Shown in pieces: positions 12,101 to 21,400 of a stretch of DNA of 64,000 nucleotides; within the stretch, counting starts at the first letter, position 1, and each line of letters begins with the position of its first letter. Position numbers and translations under genes: made by a program. This stretch comes from Alloascoidea africana. Taxonomy: Eukaryota; Ascomycota; Alloascoideomycetes; Alloascoideales; Alloascoideaceae. The stretch is from positions 62,001 through 126,000 of the forward strand of contig JAKTTT010000002.1 in assembly GCA_030581615.1 (NCBI GenBank), read 5' to 3'. The notes under the pieces were generated by a model. That model saw only the letters and a list, made by a program, of their open reading frames with translations, had not been told where the DNA came from and made no database searches.

Positions 12101-12464
12101 CCGACTTATGTGCCTGTAAGAGATCAAGAGGATCATCGTCCGATAAATCTGGGGAAGGCGACTTTGCGGTCAAATCCGCTGGCTCGAAAACAGACCCCTT
12201 TGGTGGAAGAGGAGGAGGAACGTTCTTAGCTGAGTTGCCAAAGGCATTGAAAGCATGTTTAGTGTCAACTGAGAGTTTGATGCCTTGTTCAAAAGCTGGA
12301 TCAGGCTCAGGATCAGCCCCCTTCAAGACCACCTCCGGATTAGGTTTGGACTCGGCTTGCTGGAGCACAGGAATCGCAGACAAAGGCGCTGACACAGCAG
12401 CCTTTCTTAATCTTTTTGCGCTCTTTGCAGCCTTTTTGCTTTTCCCCTTTCCTTTCGGTGGCAT
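6105..12464 (-). CDS. 2119-residue protein with long charged helix and C-terminal membrane region
   Basis: Single exon from the ATG at 12464 (MPPKGKGKSKK, very basic N-terminus). Order: a disordered N-terminal third with a PPPLPPK SH3-ligand motif (residues 83-89); about 490 residues (roughly 620-1110) of almost uninterrupted Glu/Lys/Arg/Gln, typical of a single alpha-helix or long coiled coil; an Asp-rich patch (DDNDDDDDS); a Ser/Thr-rich disordered section with a second PPPLPPK near residue 1840; an alternating Thr-Ala-Ser-Ala repeat encoded by a 12-bp minisatellite; two hydrophobic stretches (about 1968-1990 and 1998-2024); then a basic, Arg/Ser/Gly-rich tail. The architecture fits a membrane-anchored rod or tether with SH3 partners, but that is inference and I do not recognise an ortholog. 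The last ~500 bp are much more GC-rich than the rest. Similarity searches would be dominated by the charged helix. Confidence 0.8.
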   Translation of the reverse strand: MPPKGKGKSKKAAKSAKRLRKAAVSAPLSAIPVLQQAESKPNPEVVLKGADPEPDPAFEQGIKLSVDTKHAFNAFGNSAKNVPPPLPPKGSVFEPADLTAKSPSPDLSDDDPLDLLQAHKSDDQSHNASAPSSSINSFMNPVTHTIPKNDSRNPGVSSNSKPKLVPVHTGPPMHTAYVTEERARQIAQARQKADQEALLRKQKHNRFKELEDARIQAQASALAKRDQTQTYTARLSPQSTRRGMETERAANSPSPSASSRTRDLPTSRPASRSRLPIHVPSSARPSTTLTNINVGDAQHKKSEDELGYGNHESPEVELGAQRIRLVRSKTIHSGSSYSRGEANGPAPGNLNPETVVSPKLFEDADNNPTMSSKHRAETDSAIKSSNTTHGHNSSIPLSTSNVLPHGPGGILMPGVFRKPGGLVGLGGMNPLLHKSAGAANPALGKGTELQRNHTKSKTISGKIPSVVNPNEFDEPSTYDLEMSFREQAEQERQKQQKDPDRTRIRLKLNLGETSKSETIAEQDTDQSDGASTGGESFGDDGFEVIENEEKMLSEIVTSKDIKQSDNKPKIDSPTDEDIDEDGSYKTGNSRGSPSPSSNDRQFAKDIFKGFGWFRSSKEKEKERQERLEREEEQKRKLAEEERLAREEWERKEEERTAKLKTEEAMARAQAEAEAQAKARAVAESKAKAEREEEKAKQTKGYLKLTKAKELAAKFEAEEERQKLVADKRRDLMVLKEKEIEAKKRAEAEDIEKEKQKKEKLLEYQRLKQEKKKQEEMERKQQEEEEAQRRREANSLRLKAMKEMRAREWAERERLEKIREDEREERLRKKKEEEEIRKQKAIEEQKRKELEEKRLHELQLQRQQELARAFAIQQEQQRLEEEHERREREHQLKLRLEREKQRQEEEKRRKEEEEARRKEDEERRRKQEEERQLKLEEIRRRREEEKQRKLEEERRRREEEKQRKLEEERRRREEEEAQRRKEEEIRRKQEIRRRKEEELRKQQEEAKRKEEKLRKKQEELQRKKEEELRRKQEELQRKKEEELKKKQEKKKLEEKLRKKKEEEEARKKKEEELRMMLEEQKRLEEEFEKEEAGKRRKKEEQLRKEQEQRQKEEELLQQMNLTSDVVEGLSIKDQEDLLRNLSELEDLDDNDDDDDSNLVFEDVSEGESLEAKFESNSQQLKSPPSSDPEFALKLGNKKAAPKRRPVPPSPPSNQQFFNLGTDNWIESLGDVVKLGLSPGTRDYLAAMTTDDAAHASLSSTKQEPTNEKSKVNNESLTSPSFNPVDGSMKNSTGLPASSLPPTQLSISSPVPAPKVLYRSRPKPAPPQIDEVTPNLVSSGNRISSSGPSTNEPAVNRSSGNESKKDRTGRGKGKGKGKEKAGKETEKKAGAIPHKPRRRPFELDSDPQVGSEGHKPQSLLQEDAYYYEPTDEVKDNDLFDSDKAKRTTSEGESFSGIFPDVLTIHNRHNSFEFVQTNQLDRHDSIRPVTGDFSNYTEEEIMDSGLRSESLLQSFKREEQIQGYVDTSKQYREGQSDMTSGVVPTTPGSAEEGGSPRKMNDDTSIADGEYYAPGSGFKNNLFRDGFTFHGEYMFHEVENSERFETNLVPKDLLEKLTAITSPTKSSFSGNGASRGSTNNSPVAKKSSFAIEDSEASYSNPRHKQKTKRGSRTSSIDASSSKIANVDSSFSFLPEQTILQTPQSQKSVGSRTTSRSTSFSTGDPFYAGDSHGGQFVTPKNMRSSPAAQRYPGMAGLKQPPRNSTKPIRPSSNEQTCLPLDPATYSVVSDSSSNKASWMNASPEHPEFVPSFHAMEEPAPGMGGRPSRSSSLHSQTFAKYVSTTPPPLPPKIPIARGDDRLHHPEFAEYNRPVDQISFTASATSEAPGVGDELFRALATGQTPQQTETTIEPVNSGLEELHIYNSPRDPGASAMQRTPSATASATASATASATASATASAQPKPARPHAGILSRVYAYAILGVVLAFALNWAKNRAVAYARGPHFSLGGLLLKLLALWLCAVLAGAAYNFRALLAVNAARATDARATVAREASRPKEERPKQRQAGLHRSASRSSSFSSSSSARTRPRARSGSGRGGYTMGGGGGTVALSQSPSGAPYAGRYGQ
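6601..6667 (-). repeat. 12-bp coding minisatellite (GCTGAAGCTGTC x 5.6)
   Basis: Five perfect copies of GCTGAAGCTGTC fill 6601-6660, followed by a partial copy. It is read on the minus strand in frame as an alternating Ser/Ala/Thr/Ala spacer just before the membrane segments of the 2119-residue protein. Perfect copies imply recent expansion, so length may vary between strains. Confidence 0.95.
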
Positions 12465-12780
12465 TTCTGGTTTGGCCTAGTCTTTGGAGGAAAAGGGGCC
12501 GGTCCTAAACATTTCTTGCCATTTTAGGCCCTCACGCAGATGTGTGCACCCATACACCCACACCTCATTTGAGAACCTCTGAAAACGCAACGCTTCTCTC
12601 TCTTCCGACTTGTCTGGACATGAATGAATGCTCCTAGCCCAGATTCCCAAGGCTTCTATCCGTGCCAATAGCAACTACTTTTCTACTTTTAAAAAGACGC
12701 CTAAGTACCCCCAAAAAAGACGGCTTGCACGTTTTATTGGTGTGCTATTTAAGCTCCACCAGTTGAAAAAAGCCCGAAGA
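12465..12780. promoter_or_regulatory. Divergent promoter between the 2119-residue gene and APP1
   Basis: 316 bp separate the two divergent ATGs. An in-frame ATG at 12628 could extend APP1 by 51 residues, but that extension is basic and unlike the family N-terminus, whereas the ATG at 12781 gives RRQRLLGFVKTTVPSYI close to known App1 starts. No specific factor site is recognised. Confidence 0.4.
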
Positions 12781-14802
12781 ATGGACTTTCCGGCAAGCTC
12801 TCGTCGTCAGAGGCTCTTGGGTTTCGTCAAGACTACTGTCCCTTCCTATATTGAGGCTACAAAAGAGACTATAGCATCACAGTCGGCGAGTTACAGAGGC
12901 GGCGGTGCCTCATCTTCGCGTTCACTCACACAAACCAACATCTCTTCAAGCTCAACCATAGCCTCTGGCTATATCGATATCCCACATAATGCGCAGATAC
13001 TACTATACCCCTCATATTCCAGATTCAACGGTACAAGTTATGAATCAGAGATATCCGGCTTATTCTATGCCCCTGGAACCTATAGCAGGAAAAACAGGAT
13101 CATGTTGGCTCTACTCAAACAGTTCCTGGGGTCAGCCAGCAGTTTTACAAATGAGGAAGAGGACACATTAAGAGAGAGATTTGCACCGTTCATAACAAAA
13201 AACATCGCCAACGCCACCATTTCTGTTTGTGTGGCCTCTACAGTTCCTTCATTATCAGCATTACCTCAGAATCAAGAAACAGCTGTACAAACGCAGCTGA
13301 CAACTACAAATGCAAACGGCATTTTCTCATGTACGATCCACACGAAGCAAAAACCGTTACTGGCATATGCCGAAAGTAACGATGGTGGCGTTATTTCAAC
13401 AACTATTGACATTCCTACAGTCCATGTTGATTATGGCATATCTATAATATCAGATATTGACGATACGGTCAAAGATACAAAGATAACTGGCGAGAAAAGA
13501 ACAATACTGCGAAATGTGTTTTTACAAAAATTTGAAAACCTTCAGATTCAGGGGGTTCGCAATTGGTACAACTCTCTGTTGTCTTCAGCTCAGTCTGATT
13601 TGATTAGCTTTCACTACGTCAGCAATTCCCCTTTACAACTGTTTGAGCAGATTGTCGAGTTTCTGAAAACTGCAGGATTACCAAAAGGCTCATCGCTATC
13701 CTTGAAAAATTACTATAGCGCATCTGGCTCGATAACAAATTTCTTCGAGCCTAGTGTTGAAAGAAAAAGGCAAGGTCTCTATAGAATTCTCGAGAGCTGC
13801 CCTGGTAGGAAATTCATCTTATTTGGTGATTCCGGAGAGTATGATCTAGAAGCATATCTTGACCTGGCGCAAAAGTATCCCACACAAATACTGGCAATCT
13901 ATATACGGATTGTGAAAGTGCAACTGGAAGATGGGTCATGGACTGCCATAGATGGCTCCGAGCTGCCTTCGAGGAGGCCAACAAAACAGTTTACAGACTT
14001 TGATTTTAATAGTAATGTTACTGCAACGACATTGACGAGATTGCCACCACCAGCTCCCAACTCCAGGGTGGTTGTTTCTTCTCCTTCAAATGGATTGGAA
14101 AAAGATCTGATTGATTTGAGCAATGAAGCAGAAGAACTGTCACAGTCGAGTATGAGACTGCAACCCAAACCGACCAAACTCCCGCCAAAGGTCCCAGCGA
14201 AACCTCTAGCCTTTCGTTCAGAACCCGTTATGAATAGTGTTGGTAGTACTCTTTCACAACAAAAACAACGAGCCCCAATGCCTGTGCGTAGGAAACCCGT
14301 GTCTGATTACGTTCCGACTTCCTCTACAGACTTACATGGCGAATCATTATCGTTCTCGGAACAGCAAAATCCTAAATCAAGCGGCCCAGTTCCACCGCCA
14401 CTACCAGCAAGGAACAAAATAACCACAAATAGGGATCTAAACGAATTACCGCCACAATTACCACCAAGAAGGGTTGAAACATCTCCTAATCTATATCATG
14501 CAGGAACAAACAGACCCAATCCTCTCCAACATAGTAACACTTCAATATCTCCCGCCTCTTCTTCAATGTCATTACCAAACTCTGTGTTTTCCACTGAAAC
14601 AGGAACCACTGGATCTAGTAGCGCATCAGCCTCAGACATTATTTTGATTGATGGAAGAATTGAAAACTGGAAACAAAGAGTTCTATTAGCAAGGCAAGCC
14701 CTACCAGAAAACGTAAAGCTGATATTGTGGAAAGACGTGAACGAGGATCTCATAACAGATTCACAAGAATTGATTAAAAAGGAGCTCTTTTATAGGCGTT
14801 AA
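12781..14802 (+). CDS. APP1: App1-type Mg-dependent phosphatidate phosphatase
   Basis: 673 residues from the ATG at 12781. The catalytic DxDxT motif is DIDDT (about residues 225-229, in SIISDIDDTVKDT), followed by HAD-like blocks HYVSNSPLQLF and KFILFGDSGEYDLEAY, all matching the App1 domain that dephosphorylates phosphatidate to diacylglycerol at endocytic actin patches. The C-terminal ~250 residues are disordered and rich in SH3 ligands: PPKVPAKP, PPPLPARNK and PPQLPPRR. In S. cerevisiae App1 is recruited through SH3 proteins, so the same mode is likely here. The extreme C-terminus (WKQRVLLARQALPENVKLILWKDVNEDL) is a conserved App1 tail. The divergent neighbour also carries PPPLPPK motifs, so the two products could share SH3 partners; that is inference. 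Confidence 0.93.
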   Translation: MDFPASSRRQRLLGFVKTTVPSYIEATKETIASQSASYRGGGASSSRSLTQTNISSSSTIASGYIDIPHNAQILLYPSYSRFNGTSYESEISGLFYAPGTYSRKNRIMLALLKQFLGSASSFTNEEEDTLRERFAPFITKNIANATISVCVASTVPSLSALPQNQETAVQTQLTTTNANGIFSCTIHTKQKPLLAYAESNDGGVISTTIDIPTVHVDYGISIISDIDDTVKDTKITGEKRTILRNVFLQKFENLQIQGVRNWYNSLLSSAQSDLISFHYVSNSPLQLFEQIVEFLKTAGLPKGSSLSLKNYYSASGSITNFFEPSVERKRQGLYRILESCPGRKFILFGDSGEYDLEAYLDLAQKYPTQILAIYIRIVKVQLEDGSWTAIDGSELPSRRPTKQFTDFDFNSNVTATTLTRLPPPAPNSRVVVSSPSNGLEKDLIDLSNEAEELSQSSMRLQPKPTKLPPKVPAKPLAFRSEPVMNSVGSTLSQQKQRAPMPVRRKPVSDYVPTSSTDLHGESLSFSEQQNPKSSGPVPPPLPARNKITTNRDLNELPPQLPPRRVETSPNLYHAGTNRPNPLQHSNTSISPASSSMSLPNSVFSTETGTTGSSSASASDIILIDGRIENWKQRVLLARQALPENVKLILWKDVNEDLITDSQELIKKELFYRR

Positions 14803-15045
14803 CATTATTCGAAGTATTTATTACTCTATAACTTGTCAGATTTCGTTTTAGTTGATTTTTGATTTTGTGGGAGCTACTTTTGGAACCTGGGCACTGTACG
14901 TACATTTACCCGGCCAAGACCGAATTGTGAATTATAATCAAGCACAAGTTTTCTATTAAGAGAAGATTTAGGCGGTCTTCGTTAACATAAATTGCGCACA
15001 TCAATACTGGGTTAAAGTACTACTCCGATTTTAAAATAGCTAGTC

Positions 15046-16830
15046 ATGCTATCACCTTCCAGGAGATGCCAGTATTTGATACCAAGGTCAGCTCAGAGAA
15101 CAGCTTCTCGGATACTATCGAGTAGTGTACTACAGCGAAGCAGCACATTTTCAGCTAACGCACAGTTTTCAACTCTTCGATCTAAGAACCTGGCTGGAAG
15201 AAGGAGCGTGAGCAATGATCGAAGTTCATTAATGCCCAGGAGAGGCACTCGGTTGACCGATCTCTCACTTAAGAGGCTATTCCACCGCCGATTGGGAATA
15301 GATGAAACCCGACCACGGCTTTCAAAGAATGAAATAGACAAAATGTTAAGAGAAATGGAAGTAAGCTATAGGATTAACAGAAAGCAAAAAAGGGGAAAGG
15401 AACAAGGAGTAGGAGGAGCGATTGAAAATTCCGGGGACGCGAATGGCGGTGTGATGCGCTATGATATTGCACAGCTGCCAAGTAACAATCCATTTGAAGA
15501 CGCACGAGAAGAGAGAATATATGAGATTAATGAAGAATTGGACTGGATGTTTTGGGGGGTTTATGACGGGCATGCAGGGACTGAAACGGGCCAGAGGGTC
15601 CAGGAGGACCTGATCGAGTATGTTGTTGAAGAATTGCAAATCGCTGCTAAAGCAAAGCGCGGAAAGGAACTTTCAGATGAGCAAATTGATGATGCGATAA
15701 AGAAAGGGTTTCAAAATCTTGATTATGACTTACTTTATGGAAACATTCGGGCGTACCTTGAGTATAATGTTGATACGCTAGCAGATTTGTCCAAAGAGGA
15801 GCTGGAAAAACGGGAGGCATTAATAAAGCCTGCAATGTCTGGCGCATGTGCGCTTTTATCGTTTTACAACACGAAGACTAATGTTCTTAAGCTTGCACTT
15901 ACCGGAGATTGTCGTGCGGTTCTGGGATCACAGAGCTACTCGGAAGAAAAAGGACACTTCTGGACGGTGGAGGAATTGACTCAAGATCAATCGGCAGCAA
16001 ACAAAAAGGAAGTTGAAAGGCTTACAAAAGCACATCCAAAAGAGCCGCATGTTATCTGGAGAAATCGTCTTCTAGGATATTTACAACCGACACGAGTGTT
16101 TGGTGATGCCTTTGTTAAATGGCCATTAATTCTGCATGATATGGTGTTTGGAAAGCCAACCAAAAAGAATCAAAAATCGGTATGGTACAAAACTCCTCCA
16201 TATGGGACAGCAGAGCCAATTATAACGACAAGAAGCATAAAGCCAGAGAAAGGAGACTTTATAGTTCTTGCTTCAGATGGCCTTTTTGATATGCTTGCTG
16301 TAGACGATATTGCAGGATTAGTAGCACAATGGATAAGATATAAAAGAATCAAATTCACGCCAAATTATGAGTACAAGGACAATGATCTGTCAATTGAATT
16401 TCCAAAAGTTGAAAACACGACTCCTGAAGATTTTCAAAATTCAAAGTTTATATATCCTTTGAGCCAAACGACCTTCTTAACAGAAGCTATATTCGAAAAG
16501 AAGCAGGAAGAAGCGAAATTAGAAAAGCACAAGACGTTTACTGTAGTTGATGAGAATGTGGCGACGCATTTGATCCGCAATGCGCTTGGAGGTAAGAACT
16601 ATGAACAACTTAACGAGAGCTTGACCTGGCCCGAAGAATTGTCCCGTTCTTTTAGAGATGACATGACGGTTACTGTTATTTTCTTTGGTACCAGTTCTAG
16701 TGACTCCTCACATGCTGGAGAGGACAATAGTACAAGTGAAGGTATAGTGCTAAATGTAAAAGCAACGCTTAATGCTTCAAAAATGGAGAAGCAAAAAATC
16801 CTCAAACTGAAAGAGGAGAAGGAATTATGA
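15046..16830 (+). CDS. PTC5: Mitochondrial PP2C-type phosphatase (pyruvate dehydrogenase phosphatase)
   Basis: 594 residues, intronless. The N-terminus is rich in Arg/Ser with no acidic residues for about 50 residues (MLSPSRRCQYLIPRSAQRTA), a mitochondrial presequence. The family marker RYDIAQLPSNNP is followed by PP2C motifs GVYDGHAG (metal-binding Asp), SGACALLSFYNTKTNVL, LALTGDCRAVLG, LQPTRVFGDAF, FIVLASDGLFDML and FRDDMTVTVIFFG. The arrangement and length match Ptc5, which dephosphorylates and activates the E1-alpha subunit of pyruvate dehydrogenase in the matrix. Metal-binding aspartates are present, so it should be active. The acidic block after motif 1 and the last ~40 residues are divergent. 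APP1 ends 243 bp upstream on the same strand. Confidence 0.93.
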   Translation: MLSPSRRCQYLIPRSAQRTASRILSSSVLQRSSTFSANAQFSTLRSKNLAGRRSVSNDRSSLMPRRGTRLTDLSLKRLFHRRLGIDETRPRLSKNEIDKMLREMEVSYRINRKQKRGKEQGVGGAIENSGDANGGVMRYDIAQLPSNNPFEDAREERIYEINEELDWMFWGVYDGHAGTETGQRVQEDLIEYVVEELQIAAKAKRGKELSDEQIDDAIKKGFQNLDYDLLYGNIRAYLEYNVDTLADLSKEELEKREALIKPAMSGACALLSFYNTKTNVLKLALTGDCRAVLGSQSYSEEKGHFWTVEELTQDQSAANKKEVERLTKAHPKEPHVIWRNRLLGYLQPTRVFGDAFVKWPLILHDMVFGKPTKKNQKSVWYKTPPYGTAEPIITTRSIKPEKGDFIVLASDGLFDMLAVDDIAGLVAQWIRYKRIKFTPNYEYKDNDLSIEFPKVENTTPEDFQNSKFIYPLSQTTFLTEAIFEKKQEEAKLEKHKTFTVVDENVATHLIRNALGGKNYEQLNESLTWPEELSRSFRDDMTVTVIFFGTSSSDSSHAGEDNSTSEGIVLNVKATLNASKMEKQKILKLKEEKEL

Positions 16831-17286
16831 AAAACTATTGTGTATCTTTTGTAATAGAGAAACAATTTATATGGCCATTTCTTGTATGGTCATAATGATT
16901 TGAAAGATATTTCCCAGATAATTTGTGATCTTTTCTTCAAGATTATTTTCAAGTTCGAGGCTTACTGACGCCAAAGGTTGCTCCTTCTATTAATTTGATT
17001 CTCAAGAGAAGAACGATATAGCGGAAATAATAGACGAAAAAACACAATTGCATTGTAAAAAACTAACCAAGTCTCTTGATTCTCTAACACCTAATGTTAA
17101 TGCCACTCCCATGTGCTCTTGAAACTTCTTTAGATTTGAATAGCAACCCACAGATACAAAGTTTGCTAATTTTTTAAGACCAAGACTACATTGGAGAAAT
17201 ACATGTAGCATATCTTCTGTTCTAAAATATAGTAACTTTATGTGATACTGATATTAGTGATCATCTAAAAGTTCAAAGCATAAGGC

Positions 17287-17301
17287 GGGGGGGGGGGGGG
17301 G
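17287..17301. repeat. Poly(G) tract, 15 bp
   Basis: Uninterrupted run of 15 G, isolated in AT-rich DNA about 460 bp downstream of PTC5. Such runs can form G-quadruplexes and are prone to length error in assembly. Confidence 0.95.
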
Positions 17302-17589
17302 AAGCCAAAGCTCTTCTCTGATATTTGGAGCGAGACTGAAATCGTTGTGGTTGTAAAGGAAGTATTTACCACCAACTATCCCTAAAGTTAGCACTCAGAA
17401 ATTTCTCTTAGCGTTTGAGTCGGGTTTTCTCAATTCACCACTACAAGCTCCCGGTAGCAGATCTCAAGACAGCTCTTGACCTGGAACGTCTACGGGAAAT
17501 TGCAAAGTATGTTTGACCTGTCTGTTTTCCCATAAATTTGACAGTTCACGTAGTTTGAAAGCAATGTAGTAGTCACATGAAGCAATTGA

Positions 17590-17874
17590 TTATGATTTGT
17601 GATGGGATGTCAGAAAACAAAAAAATGTATAACGCAGATACTCGATACAGTTATTTGAAGATGATTTTGTATCTACATAGTTCTCTTCTTCAAGTTGCCT
17701 AATGCTAATTTTACGAACCAAAGCATTGTCCCAGGGTTCAGGCAAGGTTCTATTCTCACAAACTGCAAAAGAAGCTCCAAGGAAATCTTCCATGGGATTA
17801 TAGAAGGTTCCATGAGTGGCACCACCAAAATCTCTTGACTTGCTTTTTGTCTTCCTCCTATTTCTTTTTCTCAT
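17590..17874 (-). CDS. Doubtful 94-residue ORF in the gene desert
   Basis: ATG-started ORF of 94 codons: a very basic start (MRKRNRRKTKSKSRDFGG) followed by a mixed-composition body (PEPWDNALVRKISIRQLEEENY) and a hydrophobic end. Its composition is protein-like rather than low-complexity, but I recognise no family and the neighbourhood is otherwise non-coding. It may be a relic of a former gene or chance. Confidence 0.2.
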   Translation of the reverse strand: MRKRNRRKTKSKSRDFGGATHGTFYNPMEDFLGASFAVCENRTLPEPWDNALVRKISIRQLEEENYVDTKSSSNNCIEYLRYTFFCFLTSHHKS

Positions 17875-18337
17875 GTTATTTCGTCAGCTTTTTTTCTCAT
17901 TGATTCCGAAATACTCCATATCTTTGCTACTTTTGTTTTATGCAAAGCTATGCAAAGGATAATTCAATTTGTAGATAGATAGGGGGAGAGAGAAAAGAAA
18001 TGGGCATTAAGTAATAAATTTATTAGAACACTTTACTTGAATCTCTTTAGATCACAGCAGAACGTAAAACAGCAGGACCAGGTTTACGGGAGACATTCTG
18101 AAAGTCAACTTTACCAAGATTCCAAAGTAAAAAAATGTAAGAATTATGATTCTTATGAACAAAAGGCTCAGTATAATCAAGAATGGTGTAATAATGAGAC
18201 TGAAGCCAAATAGTATAAATAGAACTTTGTTTGTATATTTAGTTTTCTTCTTCTGAAGCTACTTAATGACAATCTTTTGAGCCATAAACTTGAGAGTTCA
18301 GAACAGAGGTTCTGTTCTCTCACAAAGTAAAAAAACT

Positions 18338-18424
18338 TCCCCTATAGCTCAGTTGGTAGAGCGTTCGGCTTTTAGGACCAAAAAGCCAACCGAAATGTCC
18401 AGGGTTCGAGCCCCTGTGGGGGAG
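18338..18424 (+). tRNA. tK(UUU): tRNA-Lys (anticodon UUU) with 14-nt intron
   Basis: All arms fold: acceptor TCCCCTA/TGGGGGA, D stem GCTC/GAGC, anticodon stem TTCGG/CCGAA, T stem CAGGG/CCCTG with loop TTCGAGC, discriminator G. The anticodon TTT is at 18371-18373. The intron 18375-18388 lies after position 37, as in yeast tRNA-Lys(UUU), and contains AAAAG, able to pair with the anticodon loop. The mature length is 73 nt. A T run (TTCTTTTT, 18428-18435) follows as the RNA polymerase III terminator. It is the only certain gene in a 6.3 kb stretch. Confidence 0.97.
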
Positions 18425-21400
18425 ATATTCTTTTTCACATTATTTCAAATTTTTGACGTAAATAATTGAATTTTAAATTTTTACTTCGAAAGGGATAGTT
18501 ATTTTTGCATCAATTTAGAAAACTGTGGCTATGCTGCTTCTCCAGAGGGAAATGAAAATGCTGAAAACTCAAGGTCATAGATTAGGCAAAAAACACTTGT
18601 TTGATTTATCAATCTTCCATTAAAGCCAAAAAGGTATAACTTAACTAATTATTTACTCTCATTGACGAGAAGAGCAAAACTATAGTAGGTCATTAGAAAC
18701 TACTAAAAATTAAGGGATAAACTTAATAGAACTCAAGGGAAAGGACATTAAAAAGTGATACCCTCAATAATCAAGTTGTGGTTTGTTCTTTGATACTTCC
18801 TTATTTTTGATTTTATCTAATTATATTAAAGATCATTTATTTGAATGACGACAGTCAGAGCATGCAAGTGAGTGAATTACGAATTCTTGAACTTAGGAAA
18901 AGCTTCGCTAATAATGAAGAAGCCTTGTGATTTAGAAAAATTGGCATAGTAATACTTAGAAGGGATGAAAGAAAATCTTATTCCCACGAGAAGCAATGAC
19001 AATGACTTTGAGACAGTACGGACGTCCTTTCCAACGTTGTGTTTCGTTGGATAGATTTCTAAGGCTCAAAAACATCTCCGAATAAATGAAACTGATTATA
19101 GTTTCGAGGGACATTTCTAGAGCTCTAGAAAGATGATACACTCTCCTATTTACGAAGCTTATGACGATATTTAAATTTTAAACTAAGAATTTCCAAAAAC
19201 CAAGCTTTAGAAGATGTTCTTTTTACTGCTCATTTCAAAATCATTCACAAATTTGTTCAAAACAGCAATACATTTAAATATTCTTGATGAAGAACCTGAA
19301 ATGGACCTACTTGACCCTTGAATTTTTAGTTCTTCTTTATATAGACGACAGTGCGATATCAAATTGAGCATTTATAAATAATAAAACTGCTTTATCAATT
19401 AAAACTCTACACACGCCGTCATATGGTAAACTTAAAAATTCAGCTTAAAAAGTTCATTAATATATTTCCAGCTCTGTGAAAACCAGCCTTCATGACTGAT
19501 TGACTAGTGGGTCACAACTAAATGTTAGTGCCCTAAGTCGTAGAAATAAAATTATTGTTACTATCGGGTGACATAGCTCCATGAGTCTCATTCTCAATGC
19601 CAATCATCTTTTAGGCATTTTAGTTCAGTCTAATATTTTGATAAGCTGAAATCGATACCAGCTAATGCTGGAAGTTGGTGAACGGATGGCTAATCAAAAC
19701 TAAGAAAAACATCTCGTTCAAAGCTTGACAAAGCTTCTAGAAGCATGCCCTGGCCCCCAAGAAACGACTATGCATCCCAATTCCCCGATTAGAGACTAAA
19801 GCGGTCTTAAATGATAGTAGGCAGCCCTATATGCCTCTTTGGAAGGGAAGCATTTAATCTGAATTGTGTAGATACTTCTTACTTGAATGAACAATTTTAG
19901 ACAGGAGATCGCAGCACGAACTTACTACGTGTGCAAAATGAAAACAGTTGGAATTTCATTTCGTATTTAAGTCCGTCTTCAAAAGCCCCAAAGCGTGACC
20001 TCAACAATGATATCCGGGGAGGTCAATTTTGTATTTTTTCGCCTGTATAAGGTTTAATCAAATCACTCAGAACAAAGCTCGTGAGATCCAGGGTCCTGAT
20101 AGAGATCCTTACTTTGTTTAAAAGCGACTGCGAAGAACATAAGAGAATTGCTTCAAGGCATAAAATAGATTAATCAAGTTTGAAGTACTGCCACTGGGAC
20201 TTTATGCTAAAACAAAAGGATAATGCTCAAATTTCCTGTTTAAGTGATTTGGGATCACAACAGCATAGCACAATATTTCATTATCTGAAAATAGACAAAT
20301 TCCGAAACCCAGACTGATTTAAAATCAAAATCTCAACTCAATTGTTCGTATAAACATGCTATTTGCGTAAATTTAGTGAAAAAGAACGCCAGAAAGATGG
20401 CCTAGGTCGATATATGGAGATAGCTGCTCTGAGTTTAAAAATAATGGGATGTCGATTCAACAATTCCATACCCTGATTGACAAAGAAAAGGAAATGGCTT
20501 AAAACTTTTTGTCCCCTATATATAGCACAATGAATACTACTACCTGGACTCCAATAGGATGATTGTAAGCTTGACTCCTTATGTGGCTAGTGCCACACTC
20601 TCAGCCTATACAGGCGTTTTCTCAAAAGTTTGGACAAAAACGGAACGCTTTATTGCTAGAGAATCTGGCGCAGGAATAAACTTACTGGAGATTTTTAAAA
20701 GGTATATGATGACGGCTTGAATATTTTCAATGTAGACAAGCTGACGTGAATAAGTAAGGATGGACTGCTAATTCTGCAGCTTCGGCCAACTTCATCAGTT
20801 CGACATCGCTGAACCTTGACACTTTGCTGTCCAGCCGGAAGATGGAAGACATTCTTAACTTGCATGAACCAGTATATTAAAAAATAAGAGGTGGAGTGTA
20901 ACAACTCAATTGTAAATTGAGTTTTTAAAGAAAAGAGGTTGCTCGTAAAGAACATAGGTGTTGTTTGTATAGAAGTAACGGCTCACACCAAAACTTCTGA
21001 AGTAAAGAGGGATTCTAGCCAAGGAAACTTTAACCAACACACTCAAGCTTCCCATAGGAAAGTAAAGCCTGGTGCCAATTTTCATGCCCTTTATTCGACG
21101 ACTTAATTATTAATGTTTCCGTAAAGCTTCCACAGATATCAACCTTGGCCCTGTGTATCGGTCATATCGAATGATGCTGGCTTTTATTCCCTTGTCCTTT
21201 ACATCTTTGGTTTTCAAAACTCTTAGAATGCAGGGCCGTGGTCCATTTTGGTTGGGGGAATATTTTTAAAGCTTTGAAGAAGAAAGATCATCCAAACCAA
21301 TATGAAGGTTTTTCTATTGAAGCCTAACGAGTTGAAGCCACATTTATTGCTGATTATATCGGTAAGATCTATATCTTATCAATCAGTAGTTACAGGTTGT

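Larger units (their letters stand above)
16831..18337. other. Start of gene desert, with a 15-bp G run
   Basis: No convincing gene. The stretch contains a homopolymer of 15 G (17287-17301) and AT-rich spacer. One minus-strand ORF of 94 codons with an ATG start (17590-17874) is listed separately as doubtful. The start of the tRNA-Lys gene ends this part. Confidence 0.5.

Noticed and set aside
12628-12780. Upstream in-frame ATG adding 51 residues to APP1
   Set aside because: Basic, unlike the family start, and within the short divergent promoter.
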